Made by a program: the position numbers and the translations under genes. From NCBI GenBank assembly GCA_935421135.1, contig OW285192.1, forward strand, positions 5,623,501-5,687,500: a DNA stretch of 64,000 nucleotides. The letters run 5' to 3'. Of this stretch, positions 11,301 to 22,882 are shown in pieces (the first letter of the stretch is position 1; each line of letters opens with the position of its first letter). The notes beneath the pieces were generated by a model. It worked only from the letters and a program-made list of their open reading frames with translations. It was not told the origin of the DNA and did no database searches. This DNA is from Bugulina stolonifera (lineage: Eukaryota; Bryozoa; Gymnolaemata; Cheilostomatida; Bugulidae).

Positions 11301-14273
11301 TTGGCAGGAAATAAAACTGATTCACAAGACTTGTTCCAGTTGGGTGCTATGGCAAAATGTCCCAATGTGGATAGAATTTTATAAGTACATATCACGATTC
11401 TCTGATAAAATAGTTTGAAGCGGGCATGGAATTGTCCTACTATCGAAGCTGTGCTACACTTGCACATGAACAAGTTTAAACTGAGATGCTTTAACTTTAA
11501 CAGAAATAAAAATGCCTGTTGTGAGCCAGCAAACTGTGTGACAAATAAAGGTTATGCTAAAGCTGTGGCCTAGTGGTAAAGGCTCAGGACCTCCAAGTGA
11601 GAGTCCCAGGTTTGATTCCCATAAGGGTCATTGGTGGTGGTAGGAAGGGCATCCAAACTTACATGTGCGGGCCTATTTAGTTGAAAGCAAATCAACTATC
11701 AATGAACAGGGCAAGTTTTTAACCACTAACATAATGAAACTTCACAGACTTTCAGGCTTGGGATGACAATCAATAGTATTAAAGTAGTCAGTGTGAACAA
11801 TTTTTGATGTATGTGGTAATAAAGTATTAGTATTGAGTGCTATTTTCGAATCAGATCATGGATTTGAAACAAAAGTTTTAATCCAATAAAATGATTATTT
11901 TCCTGACACCAAACATCAAATTACGTGGCCAAAAGAATGCAATTGGAGCTTTTATTTTAAAGTCATAACCTATTTTAGTTTGTAACTATTTAAATTCTGC
12001 AACTCCAATAAACTTGAAGCCATGTCCTGTGCAAAAAGACATGTTCAACAAGATAATGACAGAGCTGAGCATTTTTATAATGAGCGAGAAAAGATGCGCT
12101 TCCTATGTTTGCTCTTTGCCTACCATATATTGCCTGCATTCAAAACAGTCTAGCCACAGATTTTGTGAAACCGGTCCACCGGCATGATTTAAAATCATCA
12201 TTTCCCATTTGAAAACAGTGCTAGCCAAACCGGCTGTGTTTTGCCGGAATCAGCCCAGTGTAAATAGACCTTTAATTAGTTAGTAAACACTCACAACAAA
12301 ATCAGATGAACTTCAAAAATTTTCGGTTTATCAAATTTTCTTCTCTATTATATATTATATCACCTCCAACACAATGTCTTTAAACACAGACATAGACCAC
12401 AAGATATTTGGAGCGGAAGCAGTGAGATACAAATACTTACCTCAGATCTAATAAACGTGTTTGACACGCATTGCATGCAACTCCTTGGCTAGCTGACACA
12501 TTAGATAAAATATTTGAACAGGAAAACAATTGATCTGCTATGTGGACGTTGTCTTCCTTCGGACATGTGCGATAACGTAAATGATGTTCCCCCTACAAGG
12601 ATCAAATGGATGCCTGATGGTCTATCATATTTCCATCTAGGCTAAAGGTTTGCCATGAAACAGTAATTTAGCACCAACAGCACCTCAGTTACCAAAACAC
12701 ATTAGTCTACAAAACGTTCAATGTTAACTTTAATGCTCAGTTCTAGTATAGGGCATGCATTGTGCCCAAATGATTTTTTACAAAGTACTCCTAAATTTCT
12801 GTGTTCAAAAGCCATCATCAATTACTAATAGAAACATTCCCAAATGGAGAATTATTTTTGGGGACAAGTTATATATCGCTACTTTACGCAACTTTGTCTG
12901 TTAAGACTAATGTACATTAAGCGTCTTAGGAAATTGTACTAGTTCATATGAGACTTTTTATTATCCGAACACAGCTTGAGCGTTCAGGCGTGACTAACGC
13001 TTGCTCTGAAGGGGAATCCCCTTTTAACAATAAATATTATTACCAGGCACGCCTAACCTTGCGCTATTGCCGAAGATTGCTATTTATAAGCTTGCACGGT
13101 GCAATTGTAATGGTACGCACAGTCGTCTCCTACACCTGACACTCATTATTGTGTGCACATACATGCATATATCTGTTTGTACATTGCTCTATGTAACTCC
13201 TATATTATCGTATATACTTGTATGATTATTACTAAGTCTTTTATACTCATGTACAGAGGCCCGACCTCTCAGAATCCATTGATATTCATTTTGTACATGA
13301 ATTGGACCATTATAAGCAACTTTTGTATAACCCGACCCATTTTGGGTCGGCCGTCGGGCTTCCGGCGGCCATGTTGTTGCGCAACTTCTGGACGACCTTA
13401 TGTCGTCTTTTCCCGACACTACGTCGGCCAGAAGTCCTTATACTATATAAAGGGCATTGTTTCACTGTTCATTGTCTCAGTCTTCACTTGGCTTTCAATA
13501 AAGACACATCTATACTTGATACAGAGACTTTCACTTCCTTTTGTCAGGTCATTCGCTTAGCGAACCGCCTACTAGGTCGGATCACTCTCTTTTAAAGTAT
13601 AGTCTGAAGGTCAGACTTGGGACCAGATGGGTCGTCTCTGGTAGTTATTGGGCTACTGAGACCGCTCGATCTTTCATGTAATGCGAAGGCCTAGCACCAC
13701 TCATAGGCACTTCAATTCTGAGTCGGTAGTCATCCAAGGACGACCGCACCAAATCACAGAAACCATTACACAATATCCGAATATGCCTAATGAATAGGAA
13801 GCTAATTACTTTCAAAACAACATAAAACTGCAGCTACTTTGAGCACATTGATGGGCAAGTTCAGTAGAGTATCTGATAGCAATTAAATGACTGAACAAGT
13901 CATGGCTATACCTTACAACTGAGTAGCGATTTCCGATTTTCCTCACCAACTTCTAAATAATGTGACAGAGGAGATAAATCCCAATATACTCTTGAATCAG
14001 TGTCACTGTAGGTTGCAGAGGTTGCAGTAATAACAATGCTTGTGCTGCAACAAGAAGTTGATACAATTTTTGAGGATATCCTTATCAGTTTATACCAAAA
14101 CAACACTAAAACACTCAAGAATACAGAACGGAATTGGCAACATACCAATTTTTATCAGCACCTTCGTTTTTGTCCTGATTGGGTTGAGAATTGGTTCGTG
14201 GTTTATCAGTGTCTGCTATGAAGCAGGATATATAGCCCAACATGGTCTTCAGTTCCACATATAGCTCTTTCAT
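8392..14273 (-). CDS. UBE3D: UBE3D-like E3 ubiquitin ligase (HECT-like E2-binding protein), last exon unplaced
   Basis: Nine phase-consistent exons: 14273-14146, 14005-13912, 12592-12441, 10836-10709, 10254-10093, 9910-9814, 9607-9472, 9221-9112 and 8530-8392. They encode 382 residues and end at a strong GTAAGT donor after …TKTPTMA, so a short terminal exon is missing. Family members are about 390 residues. Visible hallmarks are KELYVELKTMLG at the N terminus, C114-x2-C117 (VACNACQTRLL), FDRILPLPSTGW at 126-137, the WFCHQH motif, GDFLIGYYSSLVHL from 168, and a second C-x2-C at about 197/200. UBE3D binds E2 enzymes such as UBE2C and can ubiquitinate cyclin B in other animals; this is family knowledge. 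The start ATG at 14273 precedes the conserved N-terminal strand. Intron 2 carries a solo LTR and intron 3 a SINE. Identification rests on motif order and total length. Confidence 0.8.
11553..11700 (+). mobile_element. tRNA-derived SINE in UBE3D intron 3
   Basis: Pol III box A (TGGCCTAGTGG, 11566-11576) and box B (GGTTTGATTCC, 11609-11619) lie 32 bp apart, as in tRNA-derived SINEs. They are followed by GGTGGTAGGAAGGGCATCC, a segment typical of the tRNA-unrelated body of several invertebrate SINEs. The 3' end is undefined. It lies antisense to the host gene. Confidence 0.65.
12929..13025. repeat. Dispersed repeat, copy 2, abutting solo LTR
   Basis: Similar to 7447-7550. It ends about 80 bp before the solo LTR at 13106, inside intron 2 of the UBE3D-like gene. 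Confidence 0.6.
13106..13770 (+). mobile_element. Solo LTR (665 bp), plus orientation
   Basis: It begins TGTAATGGTACG and ends ACCATTACA, so the termini are TGTAATGG…CCATTACA. It is flanked by CAAT on both sides (13102-13105 and 13771-13774), a 4-bp target-site duplication. Inside are a TATA box (TATATAA near 13444), a polyadenylation signal (AATAAA at 13497-13502) and GC-richer U3/U5 sequence. There is no internal coding region, so this is a solo LTR left by recombination. Orientation is opposite to the host UBE3D-like gene, whose intron 2 it occupies. It is closely related to 15658-16443. Confidence 0.9.
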
Positions 14274-15657
14274 TGCTGGGTTATCCTCTCTGAACAAATT
14301 GAATATTAGTAGGTTATTGTATAGCCTTGTATCTTAGTTACAAATCATTCTCACTTTTGATGCACTTCCATAGTATATAATTATTTGTTATTACTGTAAT
14401 GAAAATTTGTCTCTTGTACAAGGGGGAAAGAGAAACTGTTATTTAGGTTTGCCGGCAAAGTAGTTATCTCTCACGTTGGAATGGTGCCCAATGTACTCAA
14501 GACAAATAATATCACAAAGGGTTCTATAAGCAAGGCAGCTTAGTTCAAAAGACTATGAAACCAACAATAGAGTTCACTTGCATATTGTGAGCAACAACTT
14601 AAAGCATGCAGAATGAAGCTAGGTACTAGAATTAAAGATAATGTAACACTGTGCATAATTATAAGAATAGATATTACATAACTTAATTGCTAAATCTAGA
14701 ATTTTAAGTAATTCATTTTGGTTGTAGAATACCACTAATTGCAACTCATACTTGTAATCTAGGATAACTTATTTCAACAAGTATAATTTATGAGCAGCAA
14801 ACGAATAAATTTTACTGGAAGGAGAGATTAACTTGAAAGAGACATAACTATGCTGTTTACAATTATTTTGGAAGTTTTAGTGAGGTCTAGTATCCCAATG
14901 AACTTTTCTTTTTAAAGAAAGAGCTGTTTAAATTTCTAACACATTTGTAATTACTATATTTTAAACCGTAAGCTAGTAAGTTTACAACAAAATTTTATTT
15001 CTACACATTTGCACAAAAATAAGAGAGAAGTCCTATAATAACAATTACTTAACTAAGAAAAAATATAAGTACAAAATTACCATGTTAAAATATAATAACT
15101 TGTCTTTTGACAAAGTAGACCTTGGTCCAAGAGACTCGTATACAAATGGTAGTTGTATTTGTCGCTCAGTGGACGAATGGTAAGGAACAAAGTTTTTTGC
15201 TCAGTTTTATACATGTATACTATATATAGCTGCTAAAAAATAGCTTGGTGTTGTGATTGGATCATTTGGTGTCCAAAAACCGGCAAAACAGCATAAATAC
15301 AGATTTAGGTGTGTTCCGCTAAAGGTGACATAAATTATGAAGTTCACACCGCAAAAGAGATTATAGATCAAGGTGGTGCTTGGTGTATTAAAAAAACAAT
15401 ATGAATAACTAATTAAATGTGGTGTCATGTCTAGGCTTGACGTAAAATAAAGCGGTCACATCGGTCAACTGAGGGCAACAATTATTAATATGCAAGTCTA
15501 TCTCCTGGTGTGAGCATAGAAAAGATGATAAGTTATAATAAATGTCTAGGCTTGACGTAAAGTGAGCATGGGAAATAATTATAAGTTATATTTAATAAAC
15601 CATAAAAAAACAGGACAAAATAATTAAAGTTGTGCAAATGTGTACGCTATAGAATAT
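14274..15657. other. UBE3D 5' flank and intergenic
   Basis: AT-rich with no gene recognised. ATGTCTAGGCTTGACGTAAA occurs at about 15426 and again at about 15542, each followed by related GAGCAT and ATAAGTTATA segments: a two-copy direct repeat of about 115 bp. Confidence 0.4.
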
Positions 15658-16443
15658 TGTAATGGTTTCTGTGATTTGGTGCGGTCGTCCTTGGACGACT
15701 ACCGACCCAGAATTGAAGTGCCTATGAGTGGTGCTAGGACTTCGCATTACATGAAAGATCGAGCGGTCTCAGTAGCCCAATAACTACCAGAGACGACCCA
15801 TCTGGTCCCAAGTCTGACCTTCAGACTATACTTTGAAAGAGAGTGATCCGACCTAGTAGGCGGTTCGCTAAGCGAATGACCTGACAAAAGGAATTGAAAG
15901 TCTTTGTATCAAGTATAGATGTGTCTTTATTGAAAGCCAAGTGAAGACTGAGACAATGAACAGTGAAACAATGCCCTTTATATAGTATAAGGACTTCCGC
16001 CCGACGTAGTGTCGGGAAAAGACGACGTAAGGTCGTCCGGAAGTTGCGCAACAACATGGCCGCCGGAAGCCCGACGGCCGACCCAAAATAGGTCGGGTTC
16101 TACAAAAGTTGCTTATAATGGTCCAATTCATGTACAAAATGAATATCAATGGATTCTGAGAGGTCGGGCCTCTGTACATGGGTATAAAAGGCATTAAAAG
16201 ACTTGGTAATAATCATACATGAATGCACATCAGTATGTAATGGGTATAAACACATGGATACACGTATATAGACAGTAATTAAATGGTTTAACATGCAATA
16301 CAATTGAATGTGGGTATACGAGCAGCTAGTTATGAGAGTTTGAGTGTCAGCTGAGTAGCGCTGTGACAACTACTAGGCACTTAGGGTGCTGTAGGGCTTT
16401 GTCCGGTAGCTGGAGTCGTATACAAATGTCCTGTACCATTACA
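15658..16443 (-). mobile_element. Solo LTR (786 bp), minus orientation
   Basis: Same family as 13106-13770, on the other strand. The termini are TGTAATGG and CCATTACA, flanked by ATAT on both sides (15654-15657 and 16444-16447), a 4-bp duplication. The minus-strand polyadenylation signal is at 15926-15931 and a TATA-like box is near 15977-15985. It is about 120 bp longer than the other copy, the difference lying in the U3 part (16200-16443). Its own target duplication shows it is not simply the 3' LTR of the gypsy remnant upstream. Confidence 0.9.
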
Positions 16444-16985
16444 ATATATCGTGCATAGAGTAGCTATTAAATAGATGTATAGAGTAAAGAGTCAATATAA
16501 TATAGTGTATACATTGTGTCCCTGCTGCCACAGCTTATATCATCCAATCTTTGACCAGTGTCGACGCCGACACTACGGCTTTGGCGGTCCGGAAAGTCCA
16601 TCAATAAGTCATCTAGGCAGCAGGTCAGGAACGGGTTGTAGGTCAGGAACAAGTGCTGCAGATCAAGAACATGTCGTAGAGCAGGAACAGGTTGTATATC
16701 AGGAACAAGTTGTAGATCAGGAGCAGGTGTTGATCAGGGCAAGCAGTAGAACCAGAACAAGTTGCAGAACAGGAACAAGTGTTGATCAAGAACAAGAGGA
16801 AGTCGTAGGTCAAAGTCCAGGTCAAGGCTGTAATTGTAGTCCAAGTTGTAAACATGTAGTTGCAGTAGTAGTCGTAGAAGTAGAGATACTGGCAGCAGCA
16901 TAGGCAGGTGGAAAGGGACCAAGTCAACCTTCACATCTCGATGTTTTACAAAACAGGCAAACTTGGACCCTCGGTGAAGAGAAGC
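16444..16985. repeat. Degenerate short-unit minisatellite
   Basis: From about 16620 to 16830 the plus strand repeats variants of GTTGTAGATCAGGAACAA (about 18 bp). This yields a plus-strand open frame of QEQVVDQEQV type, probably not a real protein. Flanking sequence shows nothing else. Confidence 0.6.
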
Positions 16986-17870
16986 TTACCCTGGCCGAAC
17001 GTTCACAGGAGGCAAAACACCTTCCAGCCACTCCAGCAGGTGAAGCCACAAGTTCCTGGCTGGGGGTAGATCCCTGTCCCCAGGCCGCCTAGTGAAGACA
17101 TTTATGTCTACTTCGTGCCTCACCAGGCTAACCCAACGGGGCAGTAAGCGTTTCGGGTCGTGGGTAGTACCAGGAAACCCAGCAGGTCTAGTTGATCTCA
17201 GTCTCCTGCGGATGCCTCTATCAGCAGTGTGGGTAAAGGTCGTACGTGCCGTCGTCCTGGAGACTGATGCCACGGTAGATGAGGGTGTTGTGGCTGGAAC
17301 TGGCGCTGTGGCTGGAACTGGTACTGTGGCAGGAACTGGCGCTGTGACAGGAATTGGTGCTGTGGCTGGAACTGGTGCTGTGGCAGGAACTGGTACTGTG
17401 GCTGGTGCTGCTGAGGGGCGCAGGACCGGTCGGACTGGCAGGTTCACTTTGAATGGCTGCTTTTCCAGGGCCTGGATAGCCAACTCCTTCCTGGCAAGCT
17501 TTGCTTTAACTCGTTCCAACTCCCTGGCTAGACTCCCCGCACCTCTTTCTCCAACCAGCTTCCGCAAGCGCGCCTTCTCTTCGTCCAACCTTTTCAGTAG
17601 TTCATCAATGCGGGCTTCGATCTTTACAAGTTTGGCTCCCAACCGCTTGTTTTCTGCACCAAGCTTGCCTTCAGATCTCTTGAGCTCCTAGAAAGCCAAT
17701 GATCTTTTGACTCTCTTTTCTTTCCTCCCTTGAGCCCGGAGGCTCCTCACCCCGTCCTCGCCCATCTCCTCCGTCTCACTGTCTGTGGCAAACAGGTCTT
17801 TGGTTTCGTTCATGGGGTCAGTCAGAATGAAGACCTCCTCCGGCTTCGCGGTTTTGGAAGACATCTGTAA
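16986..17870 (-). pseudogene. Coiled-coil ORF downstream of gypsy pol, one in-frame stop
   Basis: Two minus-strand open stretches (from an ATG near 17865 to 17691, and 17687-16986) are in the same frame and separated by a single TAG at 17688-17690. The first part is acidic (SSKTAKPEEVF, TDSETEEMGEDG). The second starts with a Glu/Lys/Leu heptad-like coiled coil (KIEARIDELLKRLDEEKAR), then has about 20 short PVPATAP-type units, then a basic C-terminal part ending LLEWLEGVLPPVNVRPG. A pyrimidine-rich tract and CAG directly precede the ATG, like a splice acceptor. GC content is well above the surroundings. It lies where an ORF3/env-position gene of an LTR element would lie, but has no membrane segment. 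A gag-like origin is also possible. Confidence 0.5.
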
Positions 17871-18008
17871 TAGTGAAAGAGAAAAGTAAAAATACAAGTC
17901 TAACTGTTGTTTCACAGTCTAAAAAGTAAAAATAAACAACCGGTATTACACAGTCACAAATGGAAGTAATTCAAGTCCAGCCATGAGTCCGTCCATCTCG
18001 ATTTGAAG

Positions 18009-18900
18009 TTATCTTCCCCTCCTGTTTCTTAAGTTGTAGCGTGGTGCAACGTCATCAACGGCAGCTTCATCAGAGTCATCAGTAGTGTCCTCCCCTGCAT
18101 TATTCATGAGGTTGTCAACCAGGTCCATTGCGTCGTCAACTGGTACTCGGCGCGGCAGCGAAGGTTTAACCTTGATGATGGACTGATCATCGGCCTCCAA
18201 CGGTACGGGGCTGTTGTGGTAGGAGTCATATCAGGTTTGAGTCAACTGGTTCAGAGTCAGCTGGCTCCGGATCAGCAGGTTGAGGAGTAGGAGGTGGAGT
18301 GGCAGCAGGAGTGTGATGTTGTGCATAATCATATTCATCAATCCTCCTTGGAGTAGCTCTCTTGAGGTGGTTGAGGTGTACCCACGTTGGCTTGCCTCTC
18401 TGAGTTGAACTGCTGCTGATCAGAGCATTGCTTCCCAGTATCAACACTATCTTGTAAGGTCCCTTGTAGCGCGGCTGAAGCTTTGGTGAGAGTCCTTCAG
18501 CAGGTGTCGGTCTAAGTAGATATACACGTTGACCAACTTCCAGCTTTGATGGGTTGACAAACCTGTTATGGTATCGCTTCTGGATGGCACTAGCAGCTTC
18601 ATTCTTTTCACGAGCCAAGTCATAAGCCTGCTGAAGTCTCGCCTAGAGGTCACCGACGAAATCTGACTCCGCCTCCCAATGGGGTTCAGTATCTGGTGCA
18701 AGGAGATGTGTAGGCAGCCGTGCGTCCCATCCGTGCTTCAGCTGGAATGGTGTTGAACCTGTAGGAGTGTACGCTTATCCGGTAAGCCATCATAACCCGA
18801 TCTAAATACTGGAACCAGTCTGTTTGGTTAGATGAAACAAACTGGCGCAGCATCTCCGCCATCGTCCGGTTCCATCTCTGCATCAGTCCTTGTCCTTATA
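18009..18900 (-). pseudogene. Ty3/gypsy retrotransposon pol 3' end (integrase C-terminal part), decayed
   Basis: Minus-strand fragments read as the end of a Ty3/gypsy polyprotein. The integrase core end (QRWNRTMAEMLRQFVS, then YLDRVMMAYRISVHS and PAEARMG) is in one frame. After a frameshift near 18700 and a stop near 18645 comes the post-core domain (YHNRFVNPSKLEVGQRVYLL, RYKGPYKIV, WVHLNHLKRATPRR). The end is an acidic tail closing with PRYNLRNRRGR, the usual pol terminus. No protease, RT or RNase H part is present, so the 5' portion is lost at about 18900. Frameshifts make it non-functional. Confidence 0.85.
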
Positions 18901-21130
18901 ATTTTGTACAATTACAACAAAGAATAGACGACAAGTAGGTAGGATAAAGTTAGCCTGCACCATGTCTACTCTAGTTAAAGCCTACTACTAAGCTTGCATG
19001 TACTTGCCAAGTGTCCAGGTTTTTCCAGGACACCCCTTGGCTTTTGTGTCTGCCCCGACAAATTTTCTAGCTGTCCTGATTTTTCATCTATGGTGAAAAT
19101 GTTACCAAACCTCCCAAAACGCAACATATAACCTAAATAAGTCATTTACATAGATGAAAATGTTTTAAAAGTCACTAAATAGCACCAAAATAGATAATTT
19201 GGTACCTTTTAGAAATAAGTTGTTGTTGAATAATATACACCCACACAATGTCAAGGGATTCTGGTACTTGCCCAGAGATTTAAAGCAGACAGTCTAAGAT
19301 ATTTCGCCCTTGCTCCTTGGCAAGTATGTTACTAAGCCTTCTGAAATCATAACCAAAGTAATGAGGTGACTGACCACATTAAGATGCATAATTACAACTC
19401 CCATGTCTTATTGAACAACATTCTCTGACCTTGATGGCCCAAGTAGGCTATAAAATATATTTTTCTACGGCCATATTGTAATGTTCACCCATGGGTAGCA
19501 CACAAGTCGACATACATCACGCACTGGAATCAATTAATGAAGCCCTAGGGCCACTTTTAGATGCCGCTAAAGGCAGGTTCAATGTACTCCCATCATGTAC
19601 ATTATTGCACACTGCTGTAGGTACAAAAGAAGAAGCTCAAGAGTATCCTTGCCTCAATTGAAAGTACACCCATGGCAAATGATTTATTTTTTACACTGCC
19701 AACGGGGTAGGGGCGAGGGGTAAGCTCCAGGGTACAGAGTATTACAAACATTTCAATACTGTAATATGCATCGGTAGGCTGGATAATTGATTCAAATAAC
19801 ATGCATGCTATTTTGCTTTGTAGTAGCTGGTTTTCAAGAATTTTGGAAAGAATGTATATGTTTCGCCATATCCACAAAGAGATGTAGGCTAGTGTTTGCA
19901 AAAGTTAGAAAATTAGCATGTAAACTTAACATTATCTAGTAGGTATACTCCAGCTATTGTCGCTATTGTTGTGACCTGGGGCTTGGTGGTAAGCCAGATG
20001 TGTCCTTCCGCCAAGAAAATGACCAAAAAAACATCCCTGTTTCATCATGTCAAACCTAGGCCCACCAACCTTGCATTATAACAGACATTGGATGTGCTTT
20101 TAATTACTTATATTTGGACATTTCCTAAATGTAGGCCTACATGTATATGCTGCATGTTTATAATCAAACACATTACTAATTGTATTTTTTATCCTCTGAT
20201 ATGTACTGTAATGTACTTTTGACAATGTATATTTCAGTTAAATCTTATTGTGCAGCACCTACAAAGGTAATGCATAACATTTATCACGCCCATCCACGAC
20301 GTTAGTGGTAATAACATTGCAAGATGGACTTGTTCATATTCGGGTTCAAAACATAATATTTCTCATGTAGCCTTTGACCGCGGTCCGAAGCTCATTTTCA
20401 CTATTGTTTCAATTGCTTGTGGGCTGCCAATAAAGTAAAATCTTCTATGCCACACATATAGCCTGAGACATTTTAGGCCAGCAGTAGGCTATAGATGCAA
20501 GCTTCTAACTGGACTTGGATTCCGAGTGCAGTCCTAAAACTTCTCAAGACTGTTACTAGGACCCATAACTCTGTTGCATAATAGCCGCTGCCCCTACTAC
20601 ACTGTAGGGACGGGAGTCTCAGACCCATGCTGCCCTCAATCTACTACTGGAGTCGTGCCCACATTAGGTAAATGCAGAACTCTGCCAACCACTCCCTCAG
20701 TGCATGAGTGACTGCAGATCTCCTTCCCATCAGCCAGACCGAGCACGAGGTCTTCTTCGCTAACAGAGCATTAGGCTAGGCAATAATTGCACATAGTCAG
20801 TGTCTGTCGGTTGGCCGGGCTTCCTTGCCCTGGTTACACATTGTTTGGCTGTGTTCCAGCTACTCAGCCAGATAGCCTATAACATTGCTAAGCTAGTTGA
20901 AGTATATAAATAAATGTATAAATGTGCTAAAGAGAGGAACGTAGGTCGAGTCGCATTAGAGTACATTAGTATATTTATTAAAAATTATCAATCATAATTA
21001 ATTTAGGGTAATATATTTTAATAATTCTCAAACAATGATCAGATTATTATAATTTCAAATTCGATTATATTATATTTCTGTCGATGATGTTTATATTACA
21101 ATATATTTAGGCTATACAGGCTCTTCTTCT
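18901..21130. other. Gene-poor stretch between gypsy and LINE remnants
   Basis: Holds the 326-bp TIR element described separately. The rest is AT-rich with no recognisable gene; 20500-20880 is slightly GC-richer, with short open frames only. Confidence 0.4.
19001..19326. mobile_element. MITE-like element with 11-bp TIRs
   Basis: TACTTGCCAAG at 19001-19011 and its exact reverse complement CTTGGCAAGTA at 19316-19326 bound a 326-bp AT-rich non-coding segment. If the outer TA pairs are target duplications, this fits a Tc1/mariner-type insertion with a 9-bp TIR. Parts recur at 32455-32654 inside TPT1 intron 1 (TTTTAGAAATAAGTT, GGATTCTGGT, TTGCTCCTTGGCAAGTATG). Confidence 0.6.
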
Positions 21131-21133
21131 TCT

Positions 21134-21560
21134 TTAGGTACTAGGTCTGGAACAGACATTGGTGATCATATCTTGCCACTCACTCCTCAGATCAGCCTTT
21201 CTTGTGAAATTTATGTATCCTTGCTTAAGGTTACCTCCTGATATCCAGTTATTCAAACTATCTATGTATTGTACTTTTTGTCTGCCCCTGCTGCGCTTAT
21301 CCTCGAATTTTCCTGTTAAAGTAAGATGTTCCAGACCTTTCTGTCGATATACATGACTCATAAATTGTAGTTGCCTCTTTCTTATTGTTCTTAATAATCT
21401 AATGATCTTTCAACATTTGCTTGCATTAACACTGCTTCAATTGTTTTCTTCTCTTTCCAGGATATTCTCAATATTCTTCTGATGAACTACATTTCTGTCG
21501 CATTGAGCCATCTCTCCATTTCCTTATTAAGTGTCCAATTTTCACTGCCATACAGAAGTA
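21134..21560 (-). pseudogene. RTE-like non-LTR retrotransposon, C-terminal part of reverse transcriptase
   Basis: Minus-strand reading from 21560 gives VWSILLYGSENWTLNKEMERW, then RILRISWKEKKT, then GKFEDKRSRGRQKVQYIDSL and a Trp-containing end. These are the usual C-terminal motifs of RTE-type endonuclease-reverse transcriptase proteins. Several stops (near 21460 and 21390) show decay; only the last 75 codons stay open. The 5' part is absent. Confidence 0.75.
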
Positions 21561-22880
21561 TTGACCACACAAACTCACATAGGTTTTTAGTATTCTAAAC
21601 TATTCGTTTCCAAAATAAATTTTAAAATTGATTAAGCAATAATATAGGCCTACTATAACTAATAGGGTAATAATAGCCATCATCATTAATTATATTATTA
21701 AATTAAAATAATTGAATAAAATAAAAATTAAAATTTAATTTACTTCAAACTGAAATTAAATTAAAAATACTATAATTTAATAATAATTAGCAATGGAATG
21801 CATGTGTAACGGGTGTAACTAAAACACCGTCTACGCCGTCTACACCGTCTCCGGAAAAACGCCGTCTGCTTCCGGTTTAAAGAAATAATATTTTGGTGGC
21901 GAGAAATCTTTGGAGTTGTCTTTTCTTCGACTTAAATTTTAAAAGAAGACAACTTCAACTTGCTTTCTCCAACAATAAATTGTGATGGCGATTAAAATGC
22001 CAGTTTATCTGCTGTTTTACTGCTAGTATATTGCAATATTTTATAATTGTATAATTATGTATAATGCTGCATTATATTGTACATTATACATTACAAGGCT
22101 TTACACAGGCTATAACTCTTTTTGAACCAATTAATGATCACAATCATGTGAAGTTTTCTTCTCTTCTTGCTAGAAACAAGTTGGAGAAGGCAACTTCACA
22201 CTAGGAAGTAGATTATTAATAGCCTGACTGATAAGATTGTCTATAATATTAATTTGGTGCTAATTATGATTTCAGATTGCAGGATTTGTTGTACAAAGCA
22301 AGTCTGTTTCAAGAAGGTGTGAAGCCTAACAGGGTTGCATGAGATTGATGACAACTTATAAAATAAATTGGTACTCAAATTAGAAATCTGCAGGTAGGTA
22401 AGGCGAAACCTTGAGTTGTACTTTGTGCTGCCTACAGCTGTGGTCATAGTATTTTGTACATACCTAGAGACATGTGCACAGGCATTTGTTGCAGAACAAC
22501 ATAATATTGCTACAATATGTACTTTTGCCGCATTACCACTATACCATAAATATACAGTATAATTATTCCTTCCGAAAGTACAAAGGAGGCAAAGCTTCGC
22601 TCAATTTGGACAGACCTGTGCTGAGTAGGTGCAACTCCTACGGAGCCCAAACTCTATGTTAGCATCAGCACCGAATGTCCCCATTTTCCTATATCCGGCA
22701 GTTTGTTACCAGTTACCAGCTACTATCCAGTTTGTTACCCAAGGTTAGAGCTGAACCAAATATAGTTGATTCAAACATTAAATTTGCAACAAAGATACAT
22801 CGACATAAATGTACATTACATATAAACATGCCACCATAATAATTTTTGACTACTACTTTACAATCGACAATTCCTGTTTA
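21561..22880. other. Intergenic, AT-rich with hairpins
   Basis: Very AT-rich at 21600-21800. A small GC-rich array of CCGTCTACAC-type units lies at 21822-21865. Two members of the AGTTGTC hairpin family lie at 21913-21957 and 22147-22200. Confidence 0.45.
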
Positions 22881-22882
22881 CT

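Noticed and set aside
13153..13595. Plus-strand frames of 97-135 codons
   Set aside because: They lie wholly within the solo LTR, and their mirror copies occur in the other LTR at 15821-16194.
16475..16903. Plus-strand QEQVVDQEQV protein
   Set aside because: It arises from a degenerate 18-bp tandem repeat, with no start context or neighbours supporting a gene.
17092..17691. Plus-strand 199-codon frame with GTGAVAGTG repeats
   Set aside because: It is the antisense shadow of the GC-rich coiled-coil ORF on the minus strand.
15658..18900. Minus LTR as the 3' LTR of the gypsy remnant
   Set aside because: The LTR has its own ATAT duplication on both sides and a minisatellite separates it from the ORF, so it stands as an independent solo LTR.
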